Position numbers and translations under genes: made by a program. The notes under the pieces were generated by a model. It worked only from the letters and a program-made list of their open reading frames with translations. It searched no databases and was not told the DNA's origin. This document shows, piece by piece, positions 4,870 to 12,308 of a stretch of 15,847 nt of DNA. Position 1 is the first letter of the stretch, and each line of letters opens with the position of its first letter. Source of the stretch: Candidatus Woesearchaeota archaeon (GTDB taxonomy: Archaea; Nanobdellota; Nanobdellia; Woesearchaeales; UBA525); NCBI GenBank assembly GCA_013331575.1, contig DUGD01000084.1, positions 1-15,847 of the forward strand, given 5' to 3'.

Positions 4870-6030
4870 ATGCAACTAGCCCGCTCAGCACTGTTCATCA
4901 TCGCAATCCTTAGTATAATCATTCCTCTGACCGCACAACCATCACACGGCGCATGCATTGAATATTTCTACGGCACCGGATGCCCGCACTGCGCCATAAC
5001 AGGCCCTCAAATAGAGGCGTTAGCAAAAGAAGAGAACATCACAATCATACAACACGATGTCTACAAAGACAGGAATGAAGCGCTAGTACTCGATAGATTG
5101 CTCGCGGAGCGAGGACTAGAACAGAAAGACCGTGCAATACCGGCCACAATCATAGGACCGACAGCGATAATCGGATCCAAAGACATAACAGCTCGAGTAC
5201 AACAGGCAATCGCAAAGCATCCTGACGCGACATGCCCCACGATACAACAAGAAAGCGACATAGAAGGAGAACAAGGAGGCCGCGATAGCGAACAAGAATT
5301 CGGCAAGCAAACGAAAGAAGACACATCAAAAGAAGACACTCCGGCAACAGTCACGACGGTAACACTCACCGCACTCATCAGCGCGGCATTCGTCGACTCC
5401 ATTAATCCCTGCGCCATAGCAGTCATCATCATACTCCTCGGAGGGCTACTCGCCGCAGGAGATAAACGCAAAGCCCTCCTTTCAGGATTAGCGTTCACGA
5501 CATCCATATACCTCTCATACCTACTCTTCGGACTAGGACTCCTCTCCGCGATACAACTCAGCGGCCTCGCAGGCATCGTGGCAAAAATAGTCGGTATCGG
5601 AGCGATCATCATCGGTCTCCTGAACATAAAAGACTACCTATGGTACGGCAGTGGTGGCTTCGTCATCGAGATACCGCGCGCATGGAGACCGCGATTGAAA
5701 CAATCGCTCAACGCAATCACATCGCCCGCGGGCGCGTTTATCGCAGGGTTCATGGTCTGTCTCTTCGAACTTCCCTGCACAGGAGGACCGTACCTATTCA
5801 TCCTCGGCCTACTCGCAGACCAGACCACATTCATGAGTGCGTTGCCGTTGCTGCTCCTGTACAATCTCGTGTTCGTACTGCCATTGCTAGCAATTACATT
5901 GCTGCTCTACTTCGGGTACACCACTACAGAGAGCGCGAACATATGGAAAGAGCGTAACATCCGATCGCTCCATCTCATCGCGGGAATCATCATGACAATC
6001 CTAGGTATCGCCGCACTGCTATACGCGTGA
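4870..6030 (+). CDS. Thioredoxin-CcdA/DsbD-like membrane fusion protein
   Basis: The protein has 386 residues from ATG 4870. Residues 1-27 are a signal peptide or anchor. Residues 28-120 form a thioredoxin/glutaredoxin fold with CPHC (38-41) and a cis-proline loop IPAT (Pro91). A charged linker spans about 125-158. Residues 160-386 contain about six membrane helices of the CcdA/DsbD-beta type, with the two conserved cysteines in INPC (181) and ELPCTGGPY (303). CcdA proteins pass electrons from cytoplasmic thioredoxin across the membrane; the fused extracytoplasmic CPHC domain would accept them and reduce or isomerise disulfides outside. Cys29 and Cys122 are extra. GTG 4861 is an alternative start, but GTGAT there fits better as a Shine-Dalgarno sequence for ATG 4870. 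Codons are A-richer than in most neighbours. Confidence 0.9.
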   Translation: MQLARSALFIIAILSIIIPLTAQPSHGACIEYFYGTGCPHCAITGPQIEALAKEENITIIQHDVYKDRNEALVLDRLLAERGLEQKDRAIPATIIGPTAIIGSKDITARVQQAIAKHPDATCPTIQQESDIEGEQGGRDSEQEFGKQTKEDTSKEDTPATVTTVTLTALISAAFVDSINPCAIAVIIILLGGLLAAGDKRKALLSGLAFTTSIYLSYLLFGLGLLSAIQLSGLAGIVAKIVGIGAIIIGLLNIKDYLWYGSGGFVIEIPRAWRPRLKQSLNAITSPAGAFIAGFMVCLFELPCTGGPYLFILGLLADQTTFMSALPLLLLYNLVFVLPLLAITLLLYFGYTTTESANIWKERNIRSLHLIAGIIMTILGIAALLYA

Positions 6031-6043
6031 TACCCGGAGTAAC

Positions 6044-6053
6044 ACATTTAAAC
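6044..6053 (+). promoter_or_regulatory. TATA-like box of the thrS operon
   Basis: TTTAAA at 6047-6052 is centred 25.5 bases before ATG 6075. This supports that start over the in-frame ATG at 6027, which overlaps the upstream gene. Confidence 0.6.
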
Positions 6054-6074
6054 AGGAGAGAGGTATCGACTATA

Positions 6075-7985
6075 ATGGCAAGCATCCTGATAACCTTCCC
6101 GGACGAAAGCACGCAAAAGTATGAAGCGGGTGTCACGCCGCTTGAGATCGCCCAGAAGATATCCGAAGGGCTTGCGCGCATGTGCATCGCCGCGCAGGTG
6201 AATGATAAGGTCGTCGACACATCGACACCCATTGTGGAGAACGCGAAGCTCAAGCTCCTCACGCCGCGCGAAGCGGCAGGTGTTGACGTATTGCGCCATA
6301 GCTGCGCGCACCTCTTAGCTCACGCGGTCAAACGGCTCTACCCGCAAGCTCTGCCGACCATCGGCCCCGTCATCGAGAACGGCTTCTACTACGACTTCGA
6401 CAACCTCGACATCACGGACGACATACTCCCGAAGCTCGAGGAGGAGATGAAGAAACTCGCGAAGGAGAAACTCGTGGTGAGCCGCATCGAACATGCATCA
6501 CCGGCGCAAGCCAAGGAGCAGTACAAGGACAACCAGTACAAACTCGAGATCATCACGAAGAACGAGGAGGGCGGCGGCGTCTCGAGCTACAACCAAGGCG
6601 ATTTCACCGACCTCTGCCGCGGCCCCCACGTGCCGAACACCGGATTCCTCGAGGCGTTCAAGCTCACGAAGACCGCGCGCGCGTACTGGCGCGGCGACGC
6701 GGCGAACAAGCAGCTCACGCGCATCTACGGGCTGTGCTTCGCGAAGAAGGCGGAGCTCGAGGCCCACATCAAGATGCTCGAAGAGGCGGAGAAGCGCGAC
6801 CACCGCAAGATCGGCCGCGAGCTCGACCTCATCATGTTCCACGAGTACAGCCCGGGCGCGCCGTTCTTCCTCCCGAAGGGCGCGATCATCTACCGCGAGC
6901 TCGTGGCGTTCATACAGGAGGAGTACCGCAAGCGCGGCTACCAAGAGGTCGTCACGCCGCTCCTCTACGACAAGACGCTGTGGGAGACGTCGGGCCACTG
7001 GGAGCACTACCGCGAGAACATGTTCATCCTCGAGTCGGAGGGCAAGCAGTTCGGCCTCAAACCCATGAACTGCCCGAGCCACTGCCTCATCTTCAAGAAC
7101 AGCACGCGCAGCTACCGCGATTTGCCCTTACGCATCGCGGACTTCGCGCCGCTCCACCGCAACGAGCTCTCCGGCACCCTGTCCGGGCTCACGCGCGTGC
7201 GCAAGTTCAGCCAGGACGACGCGCACATCTTCTGCACGCCCGAGCAGCTCGAGGAGGAGCTGCGCGACTGCATCGACTTCGTCAAGCACGTCTACCACGA
7301 CGTCTTCAGGATGGAGTTCACGCTCGAGCTCTCCACGCGCCCCGAGAAATTCCTCGGCGACATCGCGGTGTGGAACAAGGCGGAGGCCACGCTCGCCGCC
7401 GTGCTCGATTCCCTCGAGATCCCGTACAAAATCAACCCCGGCGACGGCGCGTTCTACGGACCGAAGATCGACATCCACCTCAAGGACGCGATCGGCCGCA
7501 GCTTCCAGTGCGCCACCGTGCAGGTCGACTTCCAGCTCCCGCTGCGGTTCGAGCTCGCCTACGAGGGCGCGGACAACACGAAGCACGCGCCCGTCATGGT
7601 GCACCGCGCCATACTCGGCTCGCTCGAGCGGTTCTTCGCCGTGATGGTCGAGCACTTCGCGGGCAAGTTCCCGCTCTGGCTCTCGCCCGAGCAGGTGCGC
7701 GTGCTGCCCATCGCGGACCGCCACAACGCGTACGCCGCGCTCGTCGTCAAGACCTTGCGCGACGCAGGATTGCGCGCCGATATCGACGACCGCGCGCTCA
7801 CGACGAACAAGAAGGTGCGTGAAGCCGAGCTCTCGCGCGTCAACTACATCCTCGTCGTCGGCGACAAGGAAGTCGAGGCGCAGACCGTGAACGTGCGCAC
7901 GCGCGACAACGCCATCCTCGGCGAGAAAGCACTGAACGATTTCTGCGCGATGCTCGTCGATGAAGCGAGAAGCAGGCGCGCATGA
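6075..7985 (+). CDS. thrS: Threonyl-tRNA synthetase, bacterial architecture
   Basis: The protein has 636 residues. Residues 1-63 form a TGS domain. Residues 64-230 are the second editing domain (tRNA-SAD) with HSCAH (75-79) and CRGPH (181-185). Residues 245-530 are the class II catalytic core: zinc ligands Cys333 (MNCPSH), His384 (DDAHIF) and His510 (MVHRAILGS), motif 2 around HRNELSGTLSGLTRVRKF, and motif 3 at HRAILGSLERF. Residues 540-636 are the anticodon-binding domain. The enzyme charges tRNA-Thr and hydrolyses Ser-tRNA-Thr. Many archaea have a different ThrRS with a DTD-like editing domain; this one has the bacterial/eukaryotic domain set, common in DPANN lineages. It starts leaderless at 6075. 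Its stop overlaps the next start in ATGA. Third codon positions are strongly G/C. Confidence 0.97.
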   Translation: MASILITFPDESTQKYEAGVTPLEIAQKISEGLARMCIAAQVNDKVVDTSTPIVENAKLKLLTPREAAGVDVLRHSCAHLLAHAVKRLYPQALPTIGPVIENGFYYDFDNLDITDDILPKLEEEMKKLAKEKLVVSRIEHASPAQAKEQYKDNQYKLEIITKNEEGGGVSSYNQGDFTDLCRGPHVPNTGFLEAFKLTKTARAYWRGDAANKQLTRIYGLCFAKKAELEAHIKMLEEAEKRDHRKIGRELDLIMFHEYSPGAPFFLPKGAIIYRELVAFIQEEYRKRGYQEVVTPLLYDKTLWETSGHWEHYRENMFILESEGKQFGLKPMNCPSHCLIFKNSTRSYRDLPLRIADFAPLHRNELSGTLSGLTRVRKFSQDDAHIFCTPEQLEEELRDCIDFVKHVYHDVFRMEFTLELSTRPEKFLGDIAVWNKAEATLAAVLDSLEIPYKINPGDGAFYGPKIDIHLKDAIGRSFQCATVQVDFQLPLRFELAYEGADNTKHAPVMVHRAILGSLERFFAVMVEHFAGKFPLWLSPEQVRVLPIADRHNAYAALVVKTLRDAGLRADIDDRALTTNKKVREAELSRVNYILVVGDKEVEAQTVNVRTRDNAILGEKALNDFCAMLVDEARSRRA

Positions 7986-8434
7986 ACTTCCGACACGATC
8001 ACCCGACGGTCGAGATGCTCATCGCCGAGCGCCTCGAATGCAATCCGTACGGCATCTACGACCATGCCGGGTACGAAGTCGCGACGCAGTTCGGTGGCGC
8101 CGAACAGTACGATGATATCGGAGTTCTCGCGTACACTCTCGCGCTCGGCCGCGCGATGCATTCCGCCGAGCATCCTGAACTACCCGCGCTCGAATATGCG
8201 CTCAAGCCATACACAGGATCATCGCCGGACGGCAGCGCGGAACGGACGCGACCGGTGAGCGCGCAGGACATCGAGAGGATAACCGCGCTCTACAACGACA
8301 AGACAATGATCGCGTGGAGTGAACGGACCGCCGCCAAAGCAATGATTGCACTGCAAGAGGCAAAGAGTCGTCTTTCTCAAGACAAGGACTGGTTAGCGAC
8401 GTGCGCAGAGCTTCTCAACAACCGGCACAAGTAG
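7982..8434 (+). CDS. Hypothetical 150-aa protein coupled to thrS
   Basis: I do not recognise this protein. It has 150 residues, is soluble, has no signal peptide or transmembrane helix, and is rich in Ala, Glu and Tyr. The N-terminal half contains aromatic and acidic motifs (NPYGIYDHAGYEVATQFGGAEQYDD); the C-terminal half looks helical (AQDIERITALYNDKTMIAW, EAKSRLSQDKDWLATCAELL). It begins inside the thrS stop (ATGA overlap) and ends eight bases before the histidine phosphatase start, so all three genes are very likely one transcript with coupled translation. Partial resemblance to small uncharacterised DPANN proteins is all I can suggest; no function is proposed. Confidence 0.82.
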   Translation: MNFRHDHPTVEMLIAERLECNPYGIYDHAGYEVATQFGGAEQYDDIGVLAYTLALGRAMHSAEHPELPALEYALKPYTGSSPDGSAERTRPVSAQDIERITALYNDKTMIAWSERTAAKAMIALQEAKSRLSQDKDWLATCAELLNNRHK

Positions 8435-8442
8435 GTGACGCT

Positions 8443-8988
8443 ATGACAATCAAGATAGTCTATTTCGTGCACGGAACGACTACCGATAATGAACAAGGCA
8501 TATCATCGGGATGGTCAGATGTCGAGCTCTCCGAAAAAGGCGTACAGCAATCGATCGATCTGAAAGACCAGATCGGCGGAATGAAGTTCGACGCAGTCTT
8601 TTGCTCCGACTTTCGACGCGCAATCGTATCCGCCGAGCTCACGTTCAAAGGATCTGCGACGATAATAGTGGATCCTCGACTACGAGAGTGCAATTACGGC
8701 GCGTACAACGCCAAACCATCCGCCATCGTCGAGCCGCTGCAAGAGGAGTCTATCAGCACCCCATTCCCCGACGGAGAGAGCTACGAAGACGTGAAGAAGA
8801 GAATCGCATCGTTCCTCGATGACGTGAAACGGGATTACCGCGGGAAAACTATCGCTATCGTCGCGCACAAAGCGCCGCAGCTCGCGTTAGACGTACTATT
8901 GAATAAGAAGAGCTGGGAACAGGCGTTCGACGAGGATTGGAGAAAACGCCACGCGTGGCAGCCGGGATGGGAATACGTTCTCGATTGA
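8443..8988 (+). CDS. Histidine phosphatase superfamily protein with VHG in place of RHG
   Basis: The protein has 181 residues. It has the histidine phosphatase (phosphoglycerate mutase-like) plan: an opening strand IVYFVHGTTTDNEQG, then SGWSDVELSEKGVQQS, the SDFRRAIVSAEL motif (Arg58/59), RLRECNYGAYN (Glu82), and IVAHKAPQ (His142). The nucleophile His10 is kept, but the Arg that precedes it in the RHG motif is Val9. Other phosphate-pocket residues are present, so activity is possible but may differ from classic phosphatases or mutases. AGGTGA at 8433-8438 fixes the start at ATG 8443 and overlaps the previous stop codon. It is the last gene of the thrS transcript and converges on the Nop10/aIF2-alpha pair after 24 bases. 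Confidence 0.85.
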   Translation: MTIKIVYFVHGTTTDNEQGISSGWSDVELSEKGVQQSIDLKDQIGGMKFDAVFCSDFRRAIVSAELTFKGSATIIVDPRLRECNYGAYNAKPSAIVEPLQEESISTPFPDGESYEDVKKRIASFLDDVKRDYRGKTIAIVAHKAPQLALDVLLNKKSWEQAFDEDWRKRHAWQPGWEYVLD

Positions 8989-9012
8989 TCACGTCAGCAA
9001 CACGACGTTGGT

Positions 9013-9177
9013 TCAATTTTCTTTCTGCATCTCCTTGAATTTCCTGCGGTAGCTCGCGTACTTGTCCTCAGGAGAGTACTTCGGGGGGTTGACCTGGACG
9101 CGCACGCCGCCGCAGTTGCACGTCGCATCGAGCGCGTAGCTCGCGCACTTCGGGCATTTGAGGATACGCAGGGACAT
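9013..9177 (-). CDS. nop10: H/ACA ribonucleoprotein protein Nop10
   Basis: This 54-residue gene begins MSLRILKCPKCASYALDATC, then CNCGG VRVQVNPPKYSPEDKYASYRRKFKEM. The cysteines (8, 11, 20, 22) form the small zinc ribbon of archaeal Nop10, and PPKYSPEDKYASYRR is the conserved C-terminal helix that contacts Cbf5. Nop10 is a core protein of box H/ACA particles guiding pseudouridylation of rRNA. It lies 60 bases downstream of the aIF2-alpha gene on the same strand, a pairing well known in archaea. A GGTG element just before the ATG can serve for translation; a TTTAACACGTTTAAC stretch in the spacer might be a second promoter. Confidence 0.95.
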   Translation of the reverse strand: MSLRILKCPKCASYALDATCNCGGVRVQVNPPKYSPEDKYASYRRKFKEMQKEN

Positions 9178-9237
9178 GGTGCACCAAGAGTGTTGAGCGG
9201 AAACAGAGGTTAAACGTGTTAAACGAAAAAATCCGGT

Positions 9238-10029
9238 TCACTTCTCGACTTCGATGCGGTCGAACTTGACTTCGGTCGCAGGGGATTTCTTGAACGATCC
9301 CTCGACGGCGTCGACCGCGGCTTTCAAGCGCTTCTCCGCGTCCTTGAACTCTTCGGCGGTGACGCTGATCTTGTACGATCCCGCGCCGAGATAACGCACG
9401 TCGGCGGGCGCGGCCGCCTCACGTCCTTTGATGAGCGCATCACGCACGAGCGCTACGCCACCCTCGGCGAACGTCGATATGGAGAAGACGCCTTCGATAG
9501 TGACCGATTTCGGCTTGATGCGCTCGCGCACCGTGTCCTCGATCTTCTTGGCGAGCGCCGCGGGGAGCGACGTCTCAGTGAGCTTGAATTTATCATCGAC
9601 GATATCCTCGAACGCGAGATAGAGGTACTCATAGTGCTCGAGTATCGCGGGAGCCACCTCGGCATAGAACGCCGCGGGGTCTTTCTTGGATTCCTTCGCG
9701 ATGTGATCGATGATATTCTCGGCGCGCTGCTCCTGCTTGAGAGCGGCGTTCTTATCGCGGCGCTGGCCTTCCGTCACCCGTCGCAGGCTGAGATCGATGT
9801 GGCCGCGCTCCTTATCGACGCGCAGCACCTTGCAGACGACCTTACGCCCTTCCGAGACGTACTCGCGGATGTTCTTGATACGTCCGGCAGTGACCTCGCT
9901 GATATGGATCATGCCGCCCTTCCCGTCGTATTCATCGAGGGAGCAGAAGACGCTGTTGTACTGGACACTCGTCACAGTGCACAGCAAGATATCGTCCTCC
10001 GCAGGGTAGCCGTGGCGTCTATGGAACAT
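9238..10029 (-). CDS. eif2a: Translation initiation factor aIF2 subunit alpha
   Basis: The protein has 263 residues. Residues 1-90 form an S1-type OB domain (EDDILLCTVTSVQYNSVFCSLDEYDGKGGMIHISEV, then VVCKVLRVDKERGHIDLSLRRVT). A helical middle domain follows at about 95-175, and the C-terminal alpha/beta domain that binds the gamma subunit at about 178-263. aIF2 (alpha-beta-gamma) carries Met-tRNAi to the small ribosomal subunit; alpha strengthens tRNA binding. The start at ATG 10029 is supported by a TATA-like box 25.5 bases upstream and by family alignment at MFHRRHGYPAEDD; a longer frame from 10092 adds 21 residues that run across the promoter. It is followed by nop10 on the same strand. 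Confidence 0.95.
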   Translation of the reverse strand: MFHRRHGYPAEDDILLCTVTSVQYNSVFCSLDEYDGKGGMIHISEVTAGRIKNIREYVSEGRKVVCKVLRVDKERGHIDLSLRRVTEGQRRDKNAALKQEQRAENIIDHIAKESKKDPAAFYAEVAPAILEHYEYLYLAFEDIVDDKFKLTETSLPAALAKKIEDTVRERIKPKSVTIEGVFSISTFAEGGVALVRDALIKGREAAAPADVRYLGAGSYKISVTAEEFKDAEKRLKAAVDAVEGSFKKSPATEVKFDRIEVEK

Positions 10030-10050
10030 ACGACGAGGAAGATGACCTCC

Positions 10051-10061
10051 CTTTAAAAAAG
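10051..10061 (-). promoter_or_regulatory. TATA-like box of the aIF2-alpha gene
   Basis: Minus-strand CTTTTTTAAAG, with TTTAAA centred 25.5 bases before ATG 10029, indicates a leaderless mRNA. Confidence 0.6.
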
Positions 10062-10094
10062 CATCGTCACGGTGCGCCGTGGACCGCTGCAATG

Positions 10095-10129
10095 ATCAGG
10101 AGACACACGAAGCATCAGGAGATACACGA
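10095..10129. repeat. Short tandem repeat, 16-base unit
   Basis: ATCAGGAGACACACGA (10095-10110) and ATCAGGAGATACACGA (10114-10129) differ by one base and have a 19-base period. They lie in the divergent spacer between aIF2-alpha and FKBP. No third copy is seen. Confidence 0.6.
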
Positions 10130-10190
10130 GGCGAAGAGGCACGACACAGAAAAGACGCACGATACCACACCAAGCCACCGCACCAGGCGT

Positions 10191-10216
10191 CATGCGGAGG
10201 GTAGCATGCGGAGGGT
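10191..10216. repeat. Direct repeat upstream of the FKBP promoter
   Basis: CATGCGGAGGGT occurs at 10191-10202 and 10205-10216 (14-base period), about 30 bases upstream of the TATA box. The core GCGGAGGG recurs at 10313-10320 in the leader. It may be a regulator site; this is an inference. Confidence 0.5.
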
Positions 10217-10241
10217 TACTGCCGACGCTGATTCGGAGATA

Positions 10242-10252
10242 TACTTATAAAG
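10242..10252 (+). promoter_or_regulatory. TATA box of the FKBP gene
   Basis: ACTTATAAAGG is a near-consensus TATA element. The predicted transcript start is near 10274, giving a leader of about 65 bases, unlike the leaderless genes around it. A GAGGA element at about 10330 is the candidate ribosome-binding site. Confidence 0.6.
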
Positions 10253-10340
10253 GAAGGGGCGATTCTGCGCGCCAACCGTTCTCACGCACCGCGCGGCATC
10301 GCGCATCGTCAAGCGGAGGGCTTACGGCAGAGGATTTCAC

Positions 10341-11099
10341 ATGACAAGCACCAAGAAGACGACCAAGACATCACCCTCCAAGGCTCCTGCGCAGAAAACG
10401 ACTGAGAAAGCTGTGGAGAAGGGCGCAGCGAAGAGCGCTAAAGCAGCGCACGATGAAGCCCATGACGGCCACAAACACAAGGCGCACGATGACGCAGCGG
10501 CGCATGGCGGCAAGGACGGTTGCTGCGGCAACGACGACGAGTGCTGCGGCGGCGGATGCTGCGATGACGGCAACGACGTCATGGACGCCGGCGAGCACGG
10601 CTGCGGATGCGGCCACGATGATGAGATGGCGGTGCCTCGCACAAAAGTGAAACCGCACAAGCCGAACACGAGCGGTATCGTCGAGGACGGCAACATCGTC
10701 GTCCTCCACTACACAGGCACGCTCGATTCCGGCGAGAAGTTCGACTCGAGCGAAGGAAAGGAACCTATCGAGTTCGCAGTCGGCAGCGGAGTGGTCATAC
10801 CTGGCTTTGACGCCGCGGTGATCGGGATGCGCAAGGGCGAGAAGAAGAAAGTCACGATCGAAGCGAAGGATGCATACGGCGATCCCAACCCCGCCATGCG
10901 CCAGGAAGTGCCGAAGCACGCGTTAGGCGACATAACGCCCGAGGTCGGCATGCTCCTCGCGCTCCACCACCCGATGGCGCCCCAGCCCATCCCTGTCAAA
11001 GTGGTGGCGGTGACGGCAGAGACCATCACGATCGACATGAACCACCCGCTCGCGGGCCAGCGCCTGCACTTCACCCTCGAGATCGTCGACATAAAGTGA
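10341..11099 (+). CDS. SlyD-like FKBP prolyl isomerase with Cys/His-rich N-terminal extension
   Basis: The protein has 252 residues. From about 113 it is a SlyD-like FKBP: IVVLHYTGTLDSGEKFDSS, PIEFAVGSGVVIPGFDAAVIGM, KKVTIEAKDAYGDPNPAMRQEVP, then the IF (insert-in-flap) chaperone domain and the closing strand RLHFTLEIVDIK. It would be a cytoplasmic peptidyl-prolyl isomerase and folding helper. The first 110 residues are unusual: 1-36 are Lys/Ala/Thr-rich, 37-55 carry six His, and 61-92 carry eight Cys as three CC pairs plus CGC, with two more His. Bacterial SlyD has a His/Cys-rich metal-binding tail at the C-terminus; here a comparable region is at the N-terminus. Metal binding (Ni, Zn or Cu) is therefore likely but inferred. 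No signal peptide. Confidence 0.93.
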   Translation: MTSTKKTTKTSPSKAPAQKTTEKAVEKGAAKSAKAAHDEAHDGHKHKAHDDAAAHGGKDGCCGNDDECCGGGCCDDGNDVMDAGEHGCGCGHDDEMAVPRTKVKPHKPNTSGIVEDGNIVVLHYTGTLDSGEKFDSSEGKEPIEFAVGSGVVIPGFDAAVIGMRKGEKKKVTIEAKDAYGDPNPAMRQEVPKHALGDITPEVGMLLALHHPMAPQPIPVKVVAVTAETITIDMNHPLAGQRLHFTLEIVDIK

Positions 11100-11137
11100 A
11101 CGCGACGGGAGAGATGAGGATGGAGAACATCCTTGTC

Positions 11138-11158
11138 CCATCGTTTATTTTTCTTTCA
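11138..11158 (+). terminator. T-rich terminator candidate after FKBP
   Basis: The stretch CGTTTATTTTTCTTTC, about 45 bases after the FKBP stop, matches the oligo-T signals that end archaeal transcripts. The remaining spacer to the convergent gene shows nothing else recognisable. Confidence 0.5.
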
Positions 11159-11249
11159 ATTGCTATTTCGTCTTCGCACCGCGATATACCGCATGCTCGC
11201 AAGCAGCCTGTTAGACAGCCCATCCCTGCTTGATCGCGGCAGCGCAGAG

Positions 11250-12257
11250 TCACGCGTCGTCTGCGGGCGTGCCCGACTCGAAACGCAACAACAATAGGAG
11301 AAGATTGAGCACGAGCGGCCCGAGCAGGAACCCGGCAAACCCGAAGACGATAGCCCCTCCGATCGCCCCGATGATGATGGTGAGCGGGTGGATGCTCGCG
11401 CCACGATTGACTATCCGTGGACGGAAGATGTAATCGAAGAAGAAGATGATTGCGGTGCACAGCACGATGATGCTGATGCCTGCGAACCACGCGTCGTTCA
11501 TGATCAGTATCAGACCCGCCGGGACATAGATTATCGGTGTTCCGAGGAACGGCAGGAACGCGAAGAGCGCTATCATGAACCCCCAGAAGACGGGGCTCGT
11601 GACTCCGAACAGCATGAAGACGACACCGCACGCCACACCAGTCAAGGCGGACGTGAGTATCTGGCCGTAGAAGAGCGCCTTCGTCATGCGATACATCTCG
11701 TCGTCGAGACGACGGCGGTACGAACGTTTCACCGGTAGCAGCGCGCTCGCCCGCCTATACCACATCGGCCCCTCCTTGAGCGCGTAGTACATGACGAGGA
11801 ACATGAGCAGGACCCCGAGCACGGTGCTGCCCGTGCGCGATATGATCCCCGGGATCGATGACGTCACGATGGACTCGAGACGCAGGAGCATCGACGACAG
11901 GTGGCCTCCGATATCAGTCCCGAAAAAGCCGTTGAGCGCCATCATGAAGCGCGTCTGGTCGAACGACGATGATTGCTCGCGCACGAACGCATACGCACCG
12001 TTCGCTTGCGACACAAGGTCGGTGAAGATAAAGATGGACGGGATGATGATAACGAGCAGCGTCACGCAGAGCACGAGAAGCGCTGCGAACGTCGGACGCA
12101 TACGATGCACGAACGCGGCATAGACCGGATAGGTCATGAACGCCAAGAGGAGACCGAATATGATGAATGAGAGGAACGGTGAGAGGATGCGGATCGATAA
12201 GTACCCGAGAAGCAGCACGAGCAAGAACATCACGATGATGCGGTGTTTCTCCTCCAT
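11250..12257 (-). CDS. AI-2E family membrane transporter-like protein
   Basis: The protein has 335 residues from ATG 12257. It has about eight membrane helices in the arrangement of the AI-2E/UPF0118 family: two or three helices at the N-terminus (MFLLVLLLGYLSIRIL, FIIFGLLLAFMTYPVYAAF, LLVLCVTLLVIIIPSIFIF), a long extramembrane segment, then the conserved C-terminal half with FWGFMIALFAFLPFLGTPIIYVPAG, FFFDYIFRPRIV and HPLTIIIGAIGGAIVFGFAGFLLGP. Members have been linked to autoinducer export or Na+/H+ exchange; the substrate here is unknown. ATG 12257 is preferred because TTTAAA is centred 25.5 bases upstream; a longer frame from 12308 would run through the promoter. It stands alone and converges on FKBP. 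Confidence 0.92.
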   Translation of the reverse strand: MEEKHRIIVMFLLVLLLGYLSIRILSPFLSFIIFGLLLAFMTYPVYAAFVHRMRPTFAALLVLCVTLLVIIIPSIFIFTDLVSQANGAYAFVREQSSSFDQTRFMMALNGFFGTDIGGHLSSMLLRLESIVTSSIPGIISRTGSTVLGVLLMFLVMYYALKEGPMWYRRASALLPVKRSYRRRLDDEMYRMTKALFYGQILTSALTGVACGVVFMLFGVTSPVFWGFMIALFAFLPFLGTPIIYVPAGLILIMNDAWFAGISIIVLCTAIIFFFDYIFRPRIVNRGASIHPLTIIIGAIGGAIVFGFAGFLLGPLVLNLLLLLLRFESGTPADDA

Positions 12258-12276
12258 CCCCCCGATACAAGAGCTG

Positions 12277-12288
12277 TGATTTAAAGAG
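12277..12288 (-). promoter_or_regulatory. TATA-like box of the AI-2E gene
   Basis: Minus-strand CTCTTTAAATCA, with TTTAAA centred 25.5 bases before ATG 12257. Confidence 0.6.
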
Positions 12289-12308
12289 CTTTTCATAATT
12301 GTCATCAC

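Noticed and set aside
6498..7822. Several long open frames on both strands inside thrS
   Set aside because: They are by-products of the extreme G/C third-position bias of thrS; their products are Arg/Ala/Ser repeats without family motifs.
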